A stretch of DNA of 64,000 nt, taken from contig OY282365.1 of NCBI GenBank assembly GCA_958295685.1, forward strand, positions 124,001-188,000, written 5' to 3'. Below, piece after piece: positions 24,943-33,626 of this stretch (position 1 is its first letter; each line of letters begins with the position of its first letter). A program made the translations under genes and the position numbers. Below the pieces are notes generated by a model. The model was not told the origin of the DNA and searched no databases. It saw only the letters and a program-made list of their open reading frames with translations. The DNA is from an uncultured Dehalococcoidia bacterium. GTDB lineage: Bacteria > Chloroflexota > Dehalococcoidia > Lucifugimonadales > CATQGZ01.

Positions 24943-25601
24943 CGGAGACTCGGGACGTGGTGCTGGCCTCCACCTCGCCGCGCAGGCGCGGCCTGATAGG
25001 CGAGATGGGCATCGAGGTGACGTTCGCGGACCCCTGCGTCGAAGAGGGCCCGCCGCTGAGGGGCGAGGCGCCGGATGCCTACGTGCTGCGGCTCTCGACG
25101 GAGAAGGCGCTGGGCGTGTCTGGGCAGAACGTGTCGGCGGTGGTGGTTGCGGCGGATACGGCCGTCGTGCTCGGAGGGCGCGTGCTCGGCAAGCCCGCCG
25201 ATGAGAGTGAGGCGCGAGAGATGCTCAGGAGTCTGAGAGGTCGGAGGCACACTGTCGTGACGGGCGTGACCGTTCTCGACGCGGCTGCGGGCCGGTTGTA
25301 CCGCGCCGTGGAGGCTTCGAGTGTGGCGATGCGGACGTATGACGACCGTGAGATCCGTGAGTACGCGGCTTCGGGTGAGCCTATGGACAAGGCCGGGGGC
25401 TATGCGGTGCAGGACGGGCGCTTTCGGCCCGCCGATTCGGTGAGCGGCTGCTACCCCAACGTGGTGGGCCTCCCGTTGTGCGGTCTCGTGGGCCTGCTGG
25501 CCCGGGCGGGGGTCGATGCCTCGCTCAGGCCTGACTCCGACGCCGTCGGTCGCTGCACGGACTGCCCGCTTCGATCACCGGCGGAGGCGGGTGGGGCGTG
25601 A
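24939..25601 (+). CDS. maf: Maf-like nucleotide pyrophosphatase
   Basis: 220 aa from ATG 24939 (overlaps rlmD stop by 4 bp). VLASTSPRRRGLI near residues 8-20 is the Maf signature; VVAADTAVVL and KPADESEAREML follow in order, as does GGYAVQDG near 154. Hydrolyses non-canonical or modified NTPs (dTTP/UTP or m7GTP class). The C-terminal ~20 residues with two Cys (CTDCP) are an extension to the usual ~190-200 aa. Confidence 0.9.
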   Translation: MTETRDVVLASTSPRRRGLIGEMGIEVTFADPCVEEGPPLRGEAPDAYVLRLSTEKALGVSGQNVSAVVVAADTAVVLGGRVLGKPADESEAREMLRSLRGRRHTVVTGVTVLDAAAGRLYRAVEASSVAMRTYDDREIREYAASGEPMDKAGGYAVQDGRFRPADSVSGCYPNVVGLPLCGLVGLLARAGVDASLRPDSDAVGRCTDCPLRSPAEAGGA

Positions 25602-25939
25602 CCTTCCTGGGCATGAGCTATGTCGAGATACTGGTGGTGGCGCTCGTGGCCTTCGTGTTCATGGGTCCCGACAGGATGGCCGCCACGGCCAAGAAGCTGG
25701 GCAAGTTGGTGAAAGAGGTCAGGGGGATGGCCTCCGAGCTTCCGTCCATAGAGGATCTGGACCTCAGCGGCTCCCGGAGCAAGGGAGCAGGCGGTTCCGG
25801 CGGGGCGGGGACGGGTTCCGCAGCGGCGGCGGAGGGCGGCGGGACAGAGGACGAGGACGAGCCGGTGGCCTTCAGGGCCGCCGGGGCCGCGCCGGTGTCC
25901 GTCGGACGCGTCGAGAAGGACCCTGAGGACGAGTCGTGA
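25598..25939 (+). CDS. Twin-arginine translocase subunit TatB/TatA-like
   Basis: 113 aa, GTG start overlapping maf by 4 bp. One N-terminal membrane helix (about 5-22), the hinge FMGPDRM, an amphipathic helix AATAKKLGKLVKEVRGM, then an acidic, Gly/Ser-rich tail. Forms the Tat receptor or pore with the TatC encoded next (4-bp overlap). TatA and TatB cannot be separated with certainty. Confidence 0.85.
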   Translation: MTFLGMSYVEILVVALVAFVFMGPDRMAATAKKLGKLVKEVRGMASELPSIEDLDLSGSRSKGAGGSGGAGTGSAAAAEGGGTEDEDEPVAFRAAGAAPVSVGRVEKDPEDES

Positions 25940-26688
25940 ATTCCAAGAGCCTCACGGTCATGGAGCACCTGCTGGAGTTGCGCAGGCGTCTGATGTGGTC
26001 GGCAGGGTGTGTTCTTCTCACGACCGGCGTTGCGTTCGCGTTTCACCGCCAGATACTGAGGCTGCTGATGGGGCCTGCGGAAGGGTTTGCCGACCTTCCC
26101 GGTGGGAAGCCCATCTACATCGATCTGACCGAGTTCATAGGCACGGCGATGAAGGCCTCGCTGCTGGTCGGCCTCTTTGGGTCGCTGCCGTTCATTGTGT
26201 ACCAGGTCGTGATGTTCGTGGCGCCGGGTCTGACGTCTCGCGAGAGGCGATACCTGTACATTTTCGTGCCGTCGACGGCGCTGGCGTTCGCTATGGGCGC
26301 GGCGTTCGGGTACTTCGTCCTCTTTCCTCCCGCTGTGAACTTCCTGCTGAACTTCGGTGGAGACGTGGCCACGCCCCAGATACGGATCGGCAGCTACATC
26401 GGCCTGATGCTGTCGCTGCTTTTCTGGATGGGGGTCGTGTTCGAGACGCCTGTCGTGCTCTTCTTCCTGTCCAAGATCGGCATCGTGACTCCCGAGTTCC
26501 TGGCCAGGCACCGCGGCATTGCCATCGTCGCCGCGTTCATCCTCGGCGCGGCGATAACGCCCACGTTCGACCCTGTGAATCAGTCGCTGGTCGCGGTTCC
26601 GATCATCCTGCTCTATGAGGTGGGCATCTGGCTGTCCAAGCTCGGGCGCATGGGCCGGGGGCGAAAGGCGCCTGCCCCGGGCGTCTAG
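25936..26688 (+). CDS. tatC: Sec-independent protein translocase TatC
   Basis: 250 aa, six membrane segments. The N-terminal TVMEHLLELRRRLMW motif is diagnostic and binds the RR signal peptide; the first periplasmic loop and the conserved FVAPGLTSRERRYLY region follow near 93-110. Exports folded proteins. Confidence 0.95.
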   Translation: MNSKSLTVMEHLLELRRRLMWSAGCVLLTTGVAFAFHRQILRLLMGPAEGFADLPGGKPIYIDLTEFIGTAMKASLLVGLFGSLPFIVYQVVMFVAPGLTSRERRYLYIFVPSTALAFAMGAAFGYFVLFPPAVNFLLNFGGDVATPQIRIGSYIGLMLSLLFWMGVVFETPVVLFFLSKIGIVTPEFLARHRGIAIVAAFILGAAITPTFDPVNQSLVAVPIILLYEVGIWLSKLGRMGRGRKAPAPGV

Positions 26689-26694
26689 GATCAG

Positions 26695-26745
26695 CCTCAC
26701 CCTGGCCCCTCTCCGGTCAGAGGACTGAGAGGGGCGGCTATGAGG
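26695..26745. repeat. Intergenic inverted repeat
   Basis: Perfect 9-bp arms GCCCCTCTC (26705-26713) and GAGAGGGGC (26727-26735) inside outer CCTCA/TGAGG arms. No T-run, so more like a palindromic dispersed repeat than a terminator; it could still protect the tatC transcript end. Confidence 0.5.
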
Positions 26746-26805
26746 CAAGCGTGTGCCGATGAGGGTAACTGTTCAGACTCTGTGAGGTCCGAAGGAGGAG
26801 TCCCC

Positions 26806-26834
26806 TTGACGACAGCGAACTCCTGTACTATATT
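26806..26834 (+). promoter_or_regulatory. Promoter of type-A element A1 (leaderless geometry)
   Basis: TTGACG (26806-26811), 17-bp spacer, TATATT (26829-26834). Exactly 6 bp separate the -10 from ATG 26841, so the transcript should start at the A of the ATG. Confidence 0.75.
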
Positions 26835-26840
26835 ATTCAT

Positions 26841-27015
26841 ATGGAAGCAGCCCACCCAGCAGCCTTGAAGAGACCTGTTCCACAATTGTCCCAGAACTGC
26901 TCCGGTTCCGTTCCACATCTGTTCCACAAATGCCCCACTTTTGTTCCACGAAATCGAACCCTCAGCTACGAGATGGGACAAAATGGAACAGTTTGGGACA
27001 GTTTTCGGCAAAAAC
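26841..27015 (+). repeat. Type-A iterated element, copy A1
   Basis: ATG head ATGGAAGCAGCC, then seven heptamers of the form TGTTCCA at 26876, 26887, 26898, 26909, 26920, 26931 and 26942, all exactly 11 bp apart. A core CTCAGCTACGAGATGG follows, then three inverted heptamers TGGGACA/TGGAACA/TGGGACA at 26974, 26984 and 26994 (10-bp steps), ending TTTTCGGCAAAAA. The 11-bp period is not a multiple of three, so the array is conserved as DNA or RNA, not as protein. The remaining bases to 27153 before glcD hold nothing recognised. Confidence 0.8.
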
Positions 27016-27153
27016 CACAGGCCGTGGCCGCCCTGCGCTTGCGGATAGGGAGACCTCATCAACTCTGAACAGCTACGACTGATTCGTCCGCTTGCGAGAG
27101 CCTCGACTCATCCACTATCATCGCAGTCACCATTACAGTTGGAGGCGCGCGGC

Positions 27154-28599
27154 GTGTCTGCGAACGCGGAGCTTATCGCCGATCTCGAAGCGGTGGTCGG
27201 CGGGGCGTACGTCCTGCACGAGCCCGAGGACCTGATCGTGTACGAGTACGATGGCTCGGTCGATCGTGGTCTGCCCGCGGCCGTGGTCCTGCCCGCCTCG
27301 ACCGAAGAGGTGTCGGGTGTCGTCAGAGCGGCCCGCCGCCACGGCGCGCCCATAGTGCCGCGCGGAGCGGGCACCGGCCTGAGCGGGGGCGCGATAGCCC
27401 ATCAGGGGGGCGTCGTCGCCGCCCTGACGCGAATGACACGCATCCTAGAGGTCGACGTCGATAACCGCTTCGCGGTGGTGGAGCCCGGCGTCGTCAACCT
27501 GGACCTGACGCACGCCGTGGAGAGGCACGGCCTGTACTACGCTCCCGACCCGTCTTCTCAGAAGGCGTGCACCATCGGCGGGAACGTCGCCGAGAACTCG
27601 GGCGGCCCGCACTGCCTGGCCTACGGGGTCACGACGAATCACGTCCTGGGGCTGGAGGTGGTGACCGCGGACGGCTCCGTCCACTGGCTGGGCGGGCGGA
27701 CGCGCGAGAGCCCCGGGTACGACCTTCGCGGGGTGGTGGTCGGCTCCGAGGGCACGTTGGCCATTGTGACCAAGGCCGCCGTCCGCCTGCTCAGGCGGCC
27801 CGAGGCGGTGAAGACCCTGCTGGCCGTCTTCCGTGAGCTGGACGATGCCAGCGCGGCCGTCTCCGGCGTGATCGCCGCGGGAATCGTCCCGGCGGCGATC
27901 GAGATGATGGACGAGCTCTGCATCCGCGCCGCCGAGCAGTCGGTTCATGCGGGGTACCCCACCGGCGCCGGCGCCGTGCTGCTCGTCGAGGTGGACGGAC
28001 TCCGGGAGGCGGTGGATGAGGAGGTGGACGAGGTGGAGCGCGTCTGTCTGCGCTACCGCCCGATGGAGATCAGGACCGCCACGGACCCGGAGGAGCGGGA
28101 GCGTCTCTGGGCCGGACGCAAAGGGGTGCTCGGCGCGCTCGGCCGTCTTGCCCCCAACTACTATCTGGTGGACGGAACCATCCCGAGGACCAGGCTGGTC
28201 GAGGTGCTGTCACGGATACGCGAGATATCCGCCGAGACCGGACTCCCCATCGCCAACCTGCTCCACGCGGGCGACGGCAACCTCCATCCGTCCGTCCTGT
28301 TCGACGAGCGCAACCCGGACGAGGCGCGAACCGCGCTTGAGATAGGCGGACGCATCCTCGAGCTGTGCCTGGAGGTGGGGGGCGTCCTGTCGGGGGAGCA
28401 CGGGATCGGACTCGAAAAGCAGGAGTACTTCTCCCTCATGTTCGACGACGACGACATGGAGTCCATGGCCCAGTTGAAGCCCGCGTTCGACACCGGGGAC
28501 GCCTTCAACCCCGGCAAGATATTCCCGGCCGGCGCGTCGTGCGTCGACGTGTTCCAGTCTGCCGCCGTAGCCAGGGCGGGCGCGGGCGCCTGGGTATGA
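27154..28599 (+). CDS. glcD: Glycolate/D-lactate oxidase FAD subunit GlcD
   Basis: 481 aa; GTG 27154 is preferred because GGAGG lies 8 bp upstream. FAD-binding PCMH domain with VPRGAGTGLSGGAI near residues 68-81 and the GGNVAENSGGPHCLAYG segment near 144-160; C-terminal FAD-oxidase domain with HAGDGNLHP near 371 and LSGEHGIGLEKQEY near 412. Oxidises glycolate (or D-lactate) to the 2-oxoacid, passing electrons through GlcE and GlcF. First gene of glcDEF. Confidence 0.92.
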   Translation: MSANAELIADLEAVVGGAYVLHEPEDLIVYEYDGSVDRGLPAAVVLPASTEEVSGVVRAARRHGAPIVPRGAGTGLSGGAIAHQGGVVAALTRMTRILEVDVDNRFAVVEPGVVNLDLTHAVERHGLYYAPDPSSQKACTIGGNVAENSGGPHCLAYGVTTNHVLGLEVVTADGSVHWLGGRTRESPGYDLRGVVVGSEGTLAIVTKAAVRLLRRPEAVKTLLAVFRELDDASAAVSGVIAAGIVPAAIEMMDELCIRAAEQSVHAGYPTGAGAVLLVEVDGLREAVDEEVDEVERVCLRYRPMEIRTATDPEERERLWAGRKGVLGALGRLAPNYYLVDGTIPRTRLVEVLSRIREISAETGLPIANLLHAGDGNLHPSVLFDERNPDEARTALEIGGRILELCLEVGGVLSGEHGIGLEKQEYFSLMFDDDDMESMAQLKPAFDTGDAFNPGKIFPAGASCVDVFQSAAVARAGAGAWV

Positions 28600-28609
28600 C
28601 CCGCCGCGG

Positions 28610-29923
28610 ATGACCACCATACCCGGCACAGCCGTCCGCTCCGTCTCCGAGGCCGTGGGGGCCGAGCGTCTGAGCGGCGGCGAGGGGCGCGTGATAGACG
28701 GCATCAGGCCCGCGGCCGCGGTCGCCCCGGAATCGACGGAGGAGGTCAGCCGCGTGCTTGGAGCCGCACGTCGTGACGGCCTCGGCGTGGCGCCCCGAGG
28801 GGGCGGCACCCGCATGGGGCTGGGCGGCCCGCCGGAGCGGTACGACCTTTCCCTCGACACGTCCCGCCTCGACCGGGTGGCAGCACACAACCCCGCCGAC
28901 CTGACGGCCACGGTCGAGGCGGGAATCACGCTGGACGCCCTGCGCGAGTCTCTGGAGGAGCACGGGCAGTTCCTGGCCATGGATGCCCCGCGACCCGATC
29001 TGGCCACGGTCGGCGGCACCCTGGCCGCAGGCGCCATCGGCCCGCTCAAGTGGCAGTTCGGCAGCCCGCGCGACCTCGTCGTCGGTATGAAGGTCGTACA
29101 GGCGAACGGGCGCGTGACCAAGAGCGGCGGGAGGGTGGTCAAGAACGTCAGCGGCTATGACATGGCAAGGCTCCACGTCGGGGGGCTGGGAACGCTGGGG
29201 GTGATCGTGGAGGTGTCCTTCAAGCTCACTCCGCTCCCCCGCAGGCAGGCCACCCTGCTCGCGGCGTTCGACGATTCAGGGCCGGCGCTGTCCGCCGGAC
29301 TCGCCATCTCCAACGGATGGGCCGCGCCCCTGGCCATGGTCACGTTCGACGCGGAGGCGAACCGCCGGGGAGGTTTCACCGGCTCGGCGCGCGGATACTT
29401 TCTGGCCGTGAGGCTCGGAGGGAGGCCGCGGACGCTCGACCGGCAGATCGACGATTGCCGGCGGTCGTGCGACCGACACGGGGCGGTATGCCTGGAGGTC
29501 GTCGACGCCGCCGGAACGCCCGTCCTCTGGTCTAAGATAAGGGACCTCGGCTGGATGGACGATGACGCCCCTGAATACACGGCGCGCGCGTCGGTCCCGT
29601 CGTCGCGTCTCCCCGGTCTCATTGCCGGCCTGGAGACCGGCGGCCCCGCCCCCGCCGTCGTAGCGGAACCCGGCTACGGGAGCGCGCTGGTGCACTGGTT
29701 CGCCGACGGCGAGCGGGACGCCGTAAGCGGCGCCGTGGCCGACGCGCGCGTCGGGGCCGTCCACGCCGGGGGTTCGCTGGTTCTGGAGCGGCGCCCGATG
29801 GGGTCCCGGAAGATCGATCCCTGGGGCGAGGTCGGAGGGTCGCTCTCGATCATGCGGCGGATGAAGGAACGGTACGACCCGGCGCGGATACTGAACCCCG
29901 GCCGGTTCGTCGGGGGGATATAG
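28610..29923 (+). CDS. glcE: Glycolate oxidase FAD-binding subunit GlcE
   Basis: 437 aa. PCMH-type FAD fold with APRGGGTRMGLGGPP near residues 60-74 and VGGTLAAGAIGPLKWQFGSPRDLV near 135-158. The C-terminal FAD-oxidase part is weak, as usual for GlcE. 10 bp after glcD and overlapping glcF by 1 bp. Confidence 0.88.
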   Translation: MTTIPGTAVRSVSEAVGAERLSGGEGRVIDGIRPAAAVAPESTEEVSRVLGAARRDGLGVAPRGGGTRMGLGGPPERYDLSLDTSRLDRVAAHNPADLTATVEAGITLDALRESLEEHGQFLAMDAPRPDLATVGGTLAAGAIGPLKWQFGSPRDLVVGMKVVQANGRVTKSGGRVVKNVSGYDMARLHVGGLGTLGVIVEVSFKLTPLPRRQATLLAAFDDSGPALSAGLAISNGWAAPLAMVTFDAEANRRGGFTGSARGYFLAVRLGGRPRTLDRQIDDCRRSCDRHGAVCLEVVDAAGTPVLWSKIRDLGWMDDDAPEYTARASVPSSRLPGLIAGLETGGPAPAVVAEPGYGSALVHWFADGERDAVSGAVADARVGAVHAGGSLVLERRPMGSRKIDPWGEVGGSLSIMRRMKERYDPARILNPGRFVGGI

Positions 29924-31221
29924 TGTCAGCCGCGCCGCCGTCGCTGCACGCGGGCCTCGACGCGCCGGAAGAGGCCGACCTGTATAAGTGCGTCCACTGC
30001 GGCTTCTGCCTGCAGGCATGTCCCACATACGTCGAGACCGGGCTCGAGACCGAGTCTCCGCGTGGCAGGATCGCCCTCATGAAGGCCGTCAACGAGGGGC
30101 GCATAGAGATCACGCCCGGCGTGGTCAGGCACTGGGACCTCTGCATCCAGTGCCGAGCCTGCGAGGTGGCGTGCCCGTCGGGGGTTCCCTACGGCAGGCT
30201 GATCGAGGCCGCCATGAGCCAGGCCGAGAGCCGCCGCGGGCAGGGAGTCGCCGCCCGCCTCCTGTCGGACCTCTCCTTCAAGCGCATCCTGCCGAATCAG
30301 CGCAGGCTGACCCTCTTTGCCGGCCTGCTCAGGGCCTACCAGAGGTCGGGCGCTCAGCGGATCGTGAGGGGGTCGCGGCTCCTGCCGCGCAGACTGGCCG
30401 AGCTGGAGGCGTCCCTCCCGAGGGTACAGCCCCGCTTCTTCAGGCCCGGGGGCATAGCGGCGCCCGCGCGGGGAGAGACGAGGGCCAGAGTGTCGCTGCT
30501 CTCCGGGTGCGTCATGCCGCTGGTCCACGGGCCGGAAATGAGCGCGGTCGTCCGCGTCCTGGCGCGCAACGGCTGCGAGGTCGAAACCCCAAAGGCCCAG
30601 GTGTGCTGCGGCGCGATCAACTCGCACGTCGGCGATCTCGAGACGGCCCGCCGGCTGGCGAGACGCAATATCGATGCCTTCAATACAGACCGGATCGATG
30701 CCATAGTGACGGCCTCGGCCGGATGCGGCACTCGCATGAAGGAGTACGGCCATCTGCTCCGCAACGACCCCGATTACGCCGAGCGCGCCGAGGCGTTCGG
30801 CCGGATGGTCAAGGACGTGCACGAGGTCCTCGCCTCCCTCCCACTCGATCCGCCGAGAGCGGAGCTCCGCCGGACGGTCACGTATCAGGACTCGTGCCAT
30901 CTCGCCAACACCCAGGGGGTCAGGAGCCAGCCCCGGGAGTTGCTGAAATCGATCCCCGGGGTTCGGTTCGTCGAGCTGCCCAACGCCTCGATGTGCTGCG
31001 GCGGCGGCGGCTCCTACACGATTACGGAACGGGACATGTCCCTCAGGGTGCTCGATTCCAAGACGGCGGCGGCAGCCGCCACGGGCGCCGACGTGCTGGC
31101 GACGGCCAATCCCGGCTGCCTGATGCAGCTCGAATACGGCGTGAGGAGGGCGGGCCTGTCCATGGAGGTACTGTACGTGACCGACCTGCTCGACGAGGCG
31201 TACCGGGCGGAGGACGGCTAA
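29923..31221 (+). CDS. glcF: Glycolate oxidase iron-sulfur subunit GlcF
   Basis: 432 aa, GTG start overlapping the glcE stop by 1 bp. Two 4Fe-4S motifs, CVHCGFCLQACP near residues 24-35 and CIQCRACEVACPSG near 76-89, then two CCG-type domains (VCCGAINSHVGD near 227, SMCCGGGGSY near 357) that bind further clusters. Passes electrons from GlcDE to the quinone pool. Convergent with aroC, 4-bp overlap. Confidence 0.93.
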   Translation: MSAAPPSLHAGLDAPEEADLYKCVHCGFCLQACPTYVETGLETESPRGRIALMKAVNEGRIEITPGVVRHWDLCIQCRACEVACPSGVPYGRLIEAAMSQAESRRGQGVAARLLSDLSFKRILPNQRRLTLFAGLLRAYQRSGAQRIVRGSRLLPRRLAELEASLPRVQPRFFRPGGIAAPARGETRARVSLLSGCVMPLVHGPEMSAVVRVLARNGCEVETPKAQVCCGAINSHVGDLETARRLARRNIDAFNTDRIDAIVTASAGCGTRMKEYGHLLRNDPDYAERAEAFGRMVKDVHEVLASLPLDPPRAELRRTVTYQDSCHLANTQGVRSQPRELLKSIPGVRFVELPNASMCCGGGGSYTITERDMSLRVLDSKTAAAAATGADVLATANPGCLMQLEYGVRRAGLSMEVLYVTDLLDEAYRAEDG

Positions 31222-32309
31222 AGCGCTCCCGACTGGCCCCGCTGCCGGAGCATGTGGTCCACCAGGACCAGGGCCATCATCGCCTCGACTATGGGCACGG
31301 CCCGCGGCAGCACGCAGGGGTCGTGCCTGCCCCGGCCCTCGATCACGGCGGGGTTGCCGTCCTCGTCTACGGTCTCCTGCGGCCGGACGATGGTCGCGGG
31401 CGGCTTGAAGGCGGCCCGCAGGATGACGCTCTCGCCGTTGCTGATTCCTCCCTGGACGCCGCCCGACCGGTTCGTTCGCGTGCGGATGCGGCCCCCCGCG
31501 CTGTAGAAGGGGTCGTTGTGCTCCGAGCCGGTCAGCCCGACGCCGCCGAATCCGGATCCTATCTCCACGCCCTTGCAGGCCGGGATGGAGAGCATTCCCT
31601 TCGCCAGGTCGGCGTCCAGCTTGTCGAAGACGGGCTCACCCAGGCCCGCCGGGACGCCCCTTGCCACCGCTTCCACCACCCCGCCCAGCGAGTCCCCGGC
31701 CTTGCGCGCCTCTTTGATCTTCTCGATCATGCGGACGGCCGCATCCGGGTCGGGGCATCGCACGGTGTTGGCGTCGACCTCGGCGGCGGACACCGTGTTC
31801 GGGTCCACGTCGGCGCGAAGTTCCCAGACCTGCCGGACGTATCCGACGATCTCCACCCCGAGCTCACGCGCCAGCGCCTTCTTGGCGACCGCGCCCGCAG
31901 CCACCCGACCGACGGTCTCCCGCGCGCTGGCCCTTCCCCCTCCCTTCCAGTTACGTATACCGTACTTGGCCTGATAGGTGAAGTCGGCGTGGGACGGCCT
32001 GAAGAGCGTTCGCATGTGCTCGTAGTCCTTCCCGCGGGCATCTTCGTTCCAGACGCCGATCAGTATCGGCGTGCCCAGGGTCAGACCGTCGAACACCCCT
32101 GACAGTATTTCCGCCCGGTCCCTCTCCCTGCGCTGGGTGGAGATGTCGCTCTGCCCAGGCCTGCGCCGGTCGAGGTCAACCTGTACGTCCTCCACGGCGA
32201 GCGGCAGCCCAGGCGGGCAGCCGTCGACCACGACGCCGACAGCGTCGCCGTGGGACTCGCCCCAGGTGGTGACGCGGAACATGCGGCCGAACGTGTTGCC
32301 CACGGACAC
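31218..32309 (-). CDS. aroC: Chorismate synthase
   Basis: 363 aa. Signatures GNTFGRMFRVTTWGESHG at the N-terminus, PGQSDISTQRRE near 44-55, RPSHADFTYQAKYG near 104-117, and GGRASARETVGRVAAGAVA near 123-141. FMN-dependent conversion of EPSP to chorismate, feeding aromatic amino acids and, by the futalosine or o-succinylbenzoate route, menaquinone. A monocistronic unit divergent from selD. Confidence 0.96.
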   Translation of the reverse strand: MSVGNTFGRMFRVTTWGESHGDAVGVVVDGCPPGLPLAVEDVQVDLDRRRPGQSDISTQRRERDRAEILSGVFDGLTLGTPILIGVWNEDARGKDYEHMRTLFRPSHADFTYQAKYGIRNWKGGGRASARETVGRVAAGAVAKKALARELGVEIVGYVRQVWELRADVDPNTVSAAEVDANTVRCPDPDAAVRMIEKIKEARKAGDSLGGVVEAVARGVPAGLGEPVFDKLDADLAKGMLSIPACKGVEIGSGFGGVGLTGSEHNDPFYSAGGRIRTRTNRSGGVQGGISNGESVILRAAFKPPATIVRPQETVDEDGNPAVIEGRGRHDPCVLPRAVPIVEAMMALVLVDHMLRQRGQSGAL

Positions 32310-32396
32310 TCCTCTCGCAGGGCTGCGCTTCTGTTGTCCGATTCCCTCCTATGGTATCATCAGGCGTCCGCGAGGTGGGCAGGTCGGCAGAGAATC

Positions 32397-32460
32397 GGGT
32401 CCGGGTCGAACACCTGCGAGCGCCTTCCTGAGAGATGAGCGCTGCTCGCAGCCCGGGCCC
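32397..32460. other. Strong nested hairpin between aroC and selD
   Basis: Outer arms GGGTCCGGG (32397-32405) and CCCGGGCCC (32452-32460), nine pairs with one G-U. Inner arms CTGCGAGC (32414-32421) and GCTCGCAG (32444-32451), eight perfect pairs, with an 8-nt internal bulge on one side only. It lies upstream of the selD -10, so it is not in that leader unless an earlier start is used. Could be a small RNA or an aroC leader; unidentified. Confidence 0.45.
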
Positions 32461-32486
32461 ACTTCCGACGAGCGCCGTTCGGCCTC

Positions 32487-32495
32487 TGATATACT
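32487..32495 (+). promoter_or_regulatory. Extended -10 promoter of selD
   Basis: TGATATACT: a TGN element joined to TATACT (32490-32495). No good -35. Predicted start about 32502, giving a 50-nt leader that contains GTGAAA...TTTCAC arms. Confidence 0.5.
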
Positions 32496-32552
32496 GACGG
32501 CGTCGTGAAACCGCCGAACGCTCCCTCAAGATTTCACAGAGAGGACTCTTTA

Positions 32553-33608
32553 GTGGCGCCGAACGTCGAAGAGGTACGCCTGACCAGCCTCGCCAGCTGC
32601 GGGGGCTGAGCGTCCAAGTTCAGTCCAACAGACCTGGCGCAGGTGCTGCGTCAGCTCCCTGAGGCGAATCACCCCGACCTTCTCGCGGGTACGGGCGAGG
32701 ACGCCGCCGTCTATAGAATGGACGACGACCTGGCCCTGGTCTCGACGATAGACTTCTTCCCCCCGATCGTCGACGACCCCTATTCGTTCGGACAGATCGC
32801 GGCGGCCAACGCGCTCAGCGACATCTACGCCATGGGCGGCAGGCCCCTGTTCGCTCTCAACGTCGTAGGCTTCCCCGTCGGCCTTCCCAAGGATATCCTG
32901 GTGAGCGTGCTCAGGGGCGGGGCCGACAAGGCGCAGGAGGCGGGCGCGCTCGTCGTGGGGGGGCACACCGTCGACGACGCCGAGCCCAAGTATGGCCTGG
33001 CGGTCACCGGCGTCGTCAGGCCCGGCGAGCAGATCACGAGCGCGGGCGCCAGGGTGGGGGACAGGCTCATATTGACCAAGGGCATCGGAACCGGCGTGAT
33101 CACGACTGCGGGCAAACAGCAGCGCGTCGCTCCCGGGGTGCTCGACGAGGCGGTCGCCGCAATGAGCACGCTGAACATGGCGGCGTCTGAGGCTATGGTC
33201 GAGGTGGGAGCCAACGCCTGCACGGACGTCACCGGCTTCGGACTCCTCGGGCATCTCCGTATCATGCTGGAGGCCAGCGGTGTGGCCGCGTCGGTCCGAT
33301 ACGAGGCTGTCCCCATACTGAGGGGCGCCCGCGAGCTCGCAGAGCAGGGCATCGCCCCCGGCGGTACGGGTCGAAACACGGCTGCCGTCAGCGGCGTTAC
33401 CTCCTGGCCCGACGGCTTGGACGAGGTCTGGACGGTGCTCCTGTGCGACGCGCAGACATCCGGCGGTCTTCTGATCTCGGTGGATCCGGAGAGGAGCGGG
33501 GAGCTTGCTGCCAGGCTTGCCGAGGCCGGAGTGGAGACCGCCGCGGACATCGGCGAGGTCGTCCCCGCAGACTCCTTCGACGGCAAGCTCATCGGTATCA
33601 GTCCCTAG
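32553..33608 (+). CDS. selD: Selenide, water dikinase, selenocysteine-containing
   Basis: 351 aa if the in-frame TGA at 32607-32609 is read as selenocysteine. From GTG 32553 (AGAGAGGA upstream) the frame reads ...LASCGG-U-ASKFSPTDLAQ..., placing Sec at residue 19 exactly where SelD has its catalytic Cys/Sec loop before a conserved Lys. Downstream are GTGEDAAVY, GDRLILTKGIGTGV and CTDVTGFGLLGHL, all SelD signatures. The enzyme makes selenophosphate from selenide and ATP for Sec-tRNA. A candidate SECIS hairpin (32629-32648: CAGACCTG, loop GCG, CAGGT-g-CTG) begins 20 nt after the UGA. A call starting after the UGA would lose the active site. Confidence 0.92.
32629..32648 (+). promoter_or_regulatory. 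Candidate bacterial SECIS hairpin in selD
   Basis: CAGACCTG pairs with CAGGT(g)CTG around a GCG loop, 20 nt after the Sec UGA, in the distance range of bacterial SECIS elements recognised by SelB. Weak in length; the fold is by eye. Confidence 0.4.
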
Positions 33609-33626
33609 TCCGGGCCGCCGCGACTC

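Noticed and set aside
26876..26948. CRISPR-like array in the iterated elements
   Set aside because: Repeats are 7 bp with 4-bp gaps, no spacers of CRISPR length and no cas genes; the spacing is helical.
32397..32460. tRNA-Sec next to selD
   Set aside because: Arm lengths and loops do not fit a cloverleaf, and no UCA anticodon loop or T-arm is present on either strand.
32607..32609. selD as a pseudogene broken by a stop codon
   Set aside because: UGA sits exactly at the catalytic Cys/Sec position and both sides are well conserved SelD.
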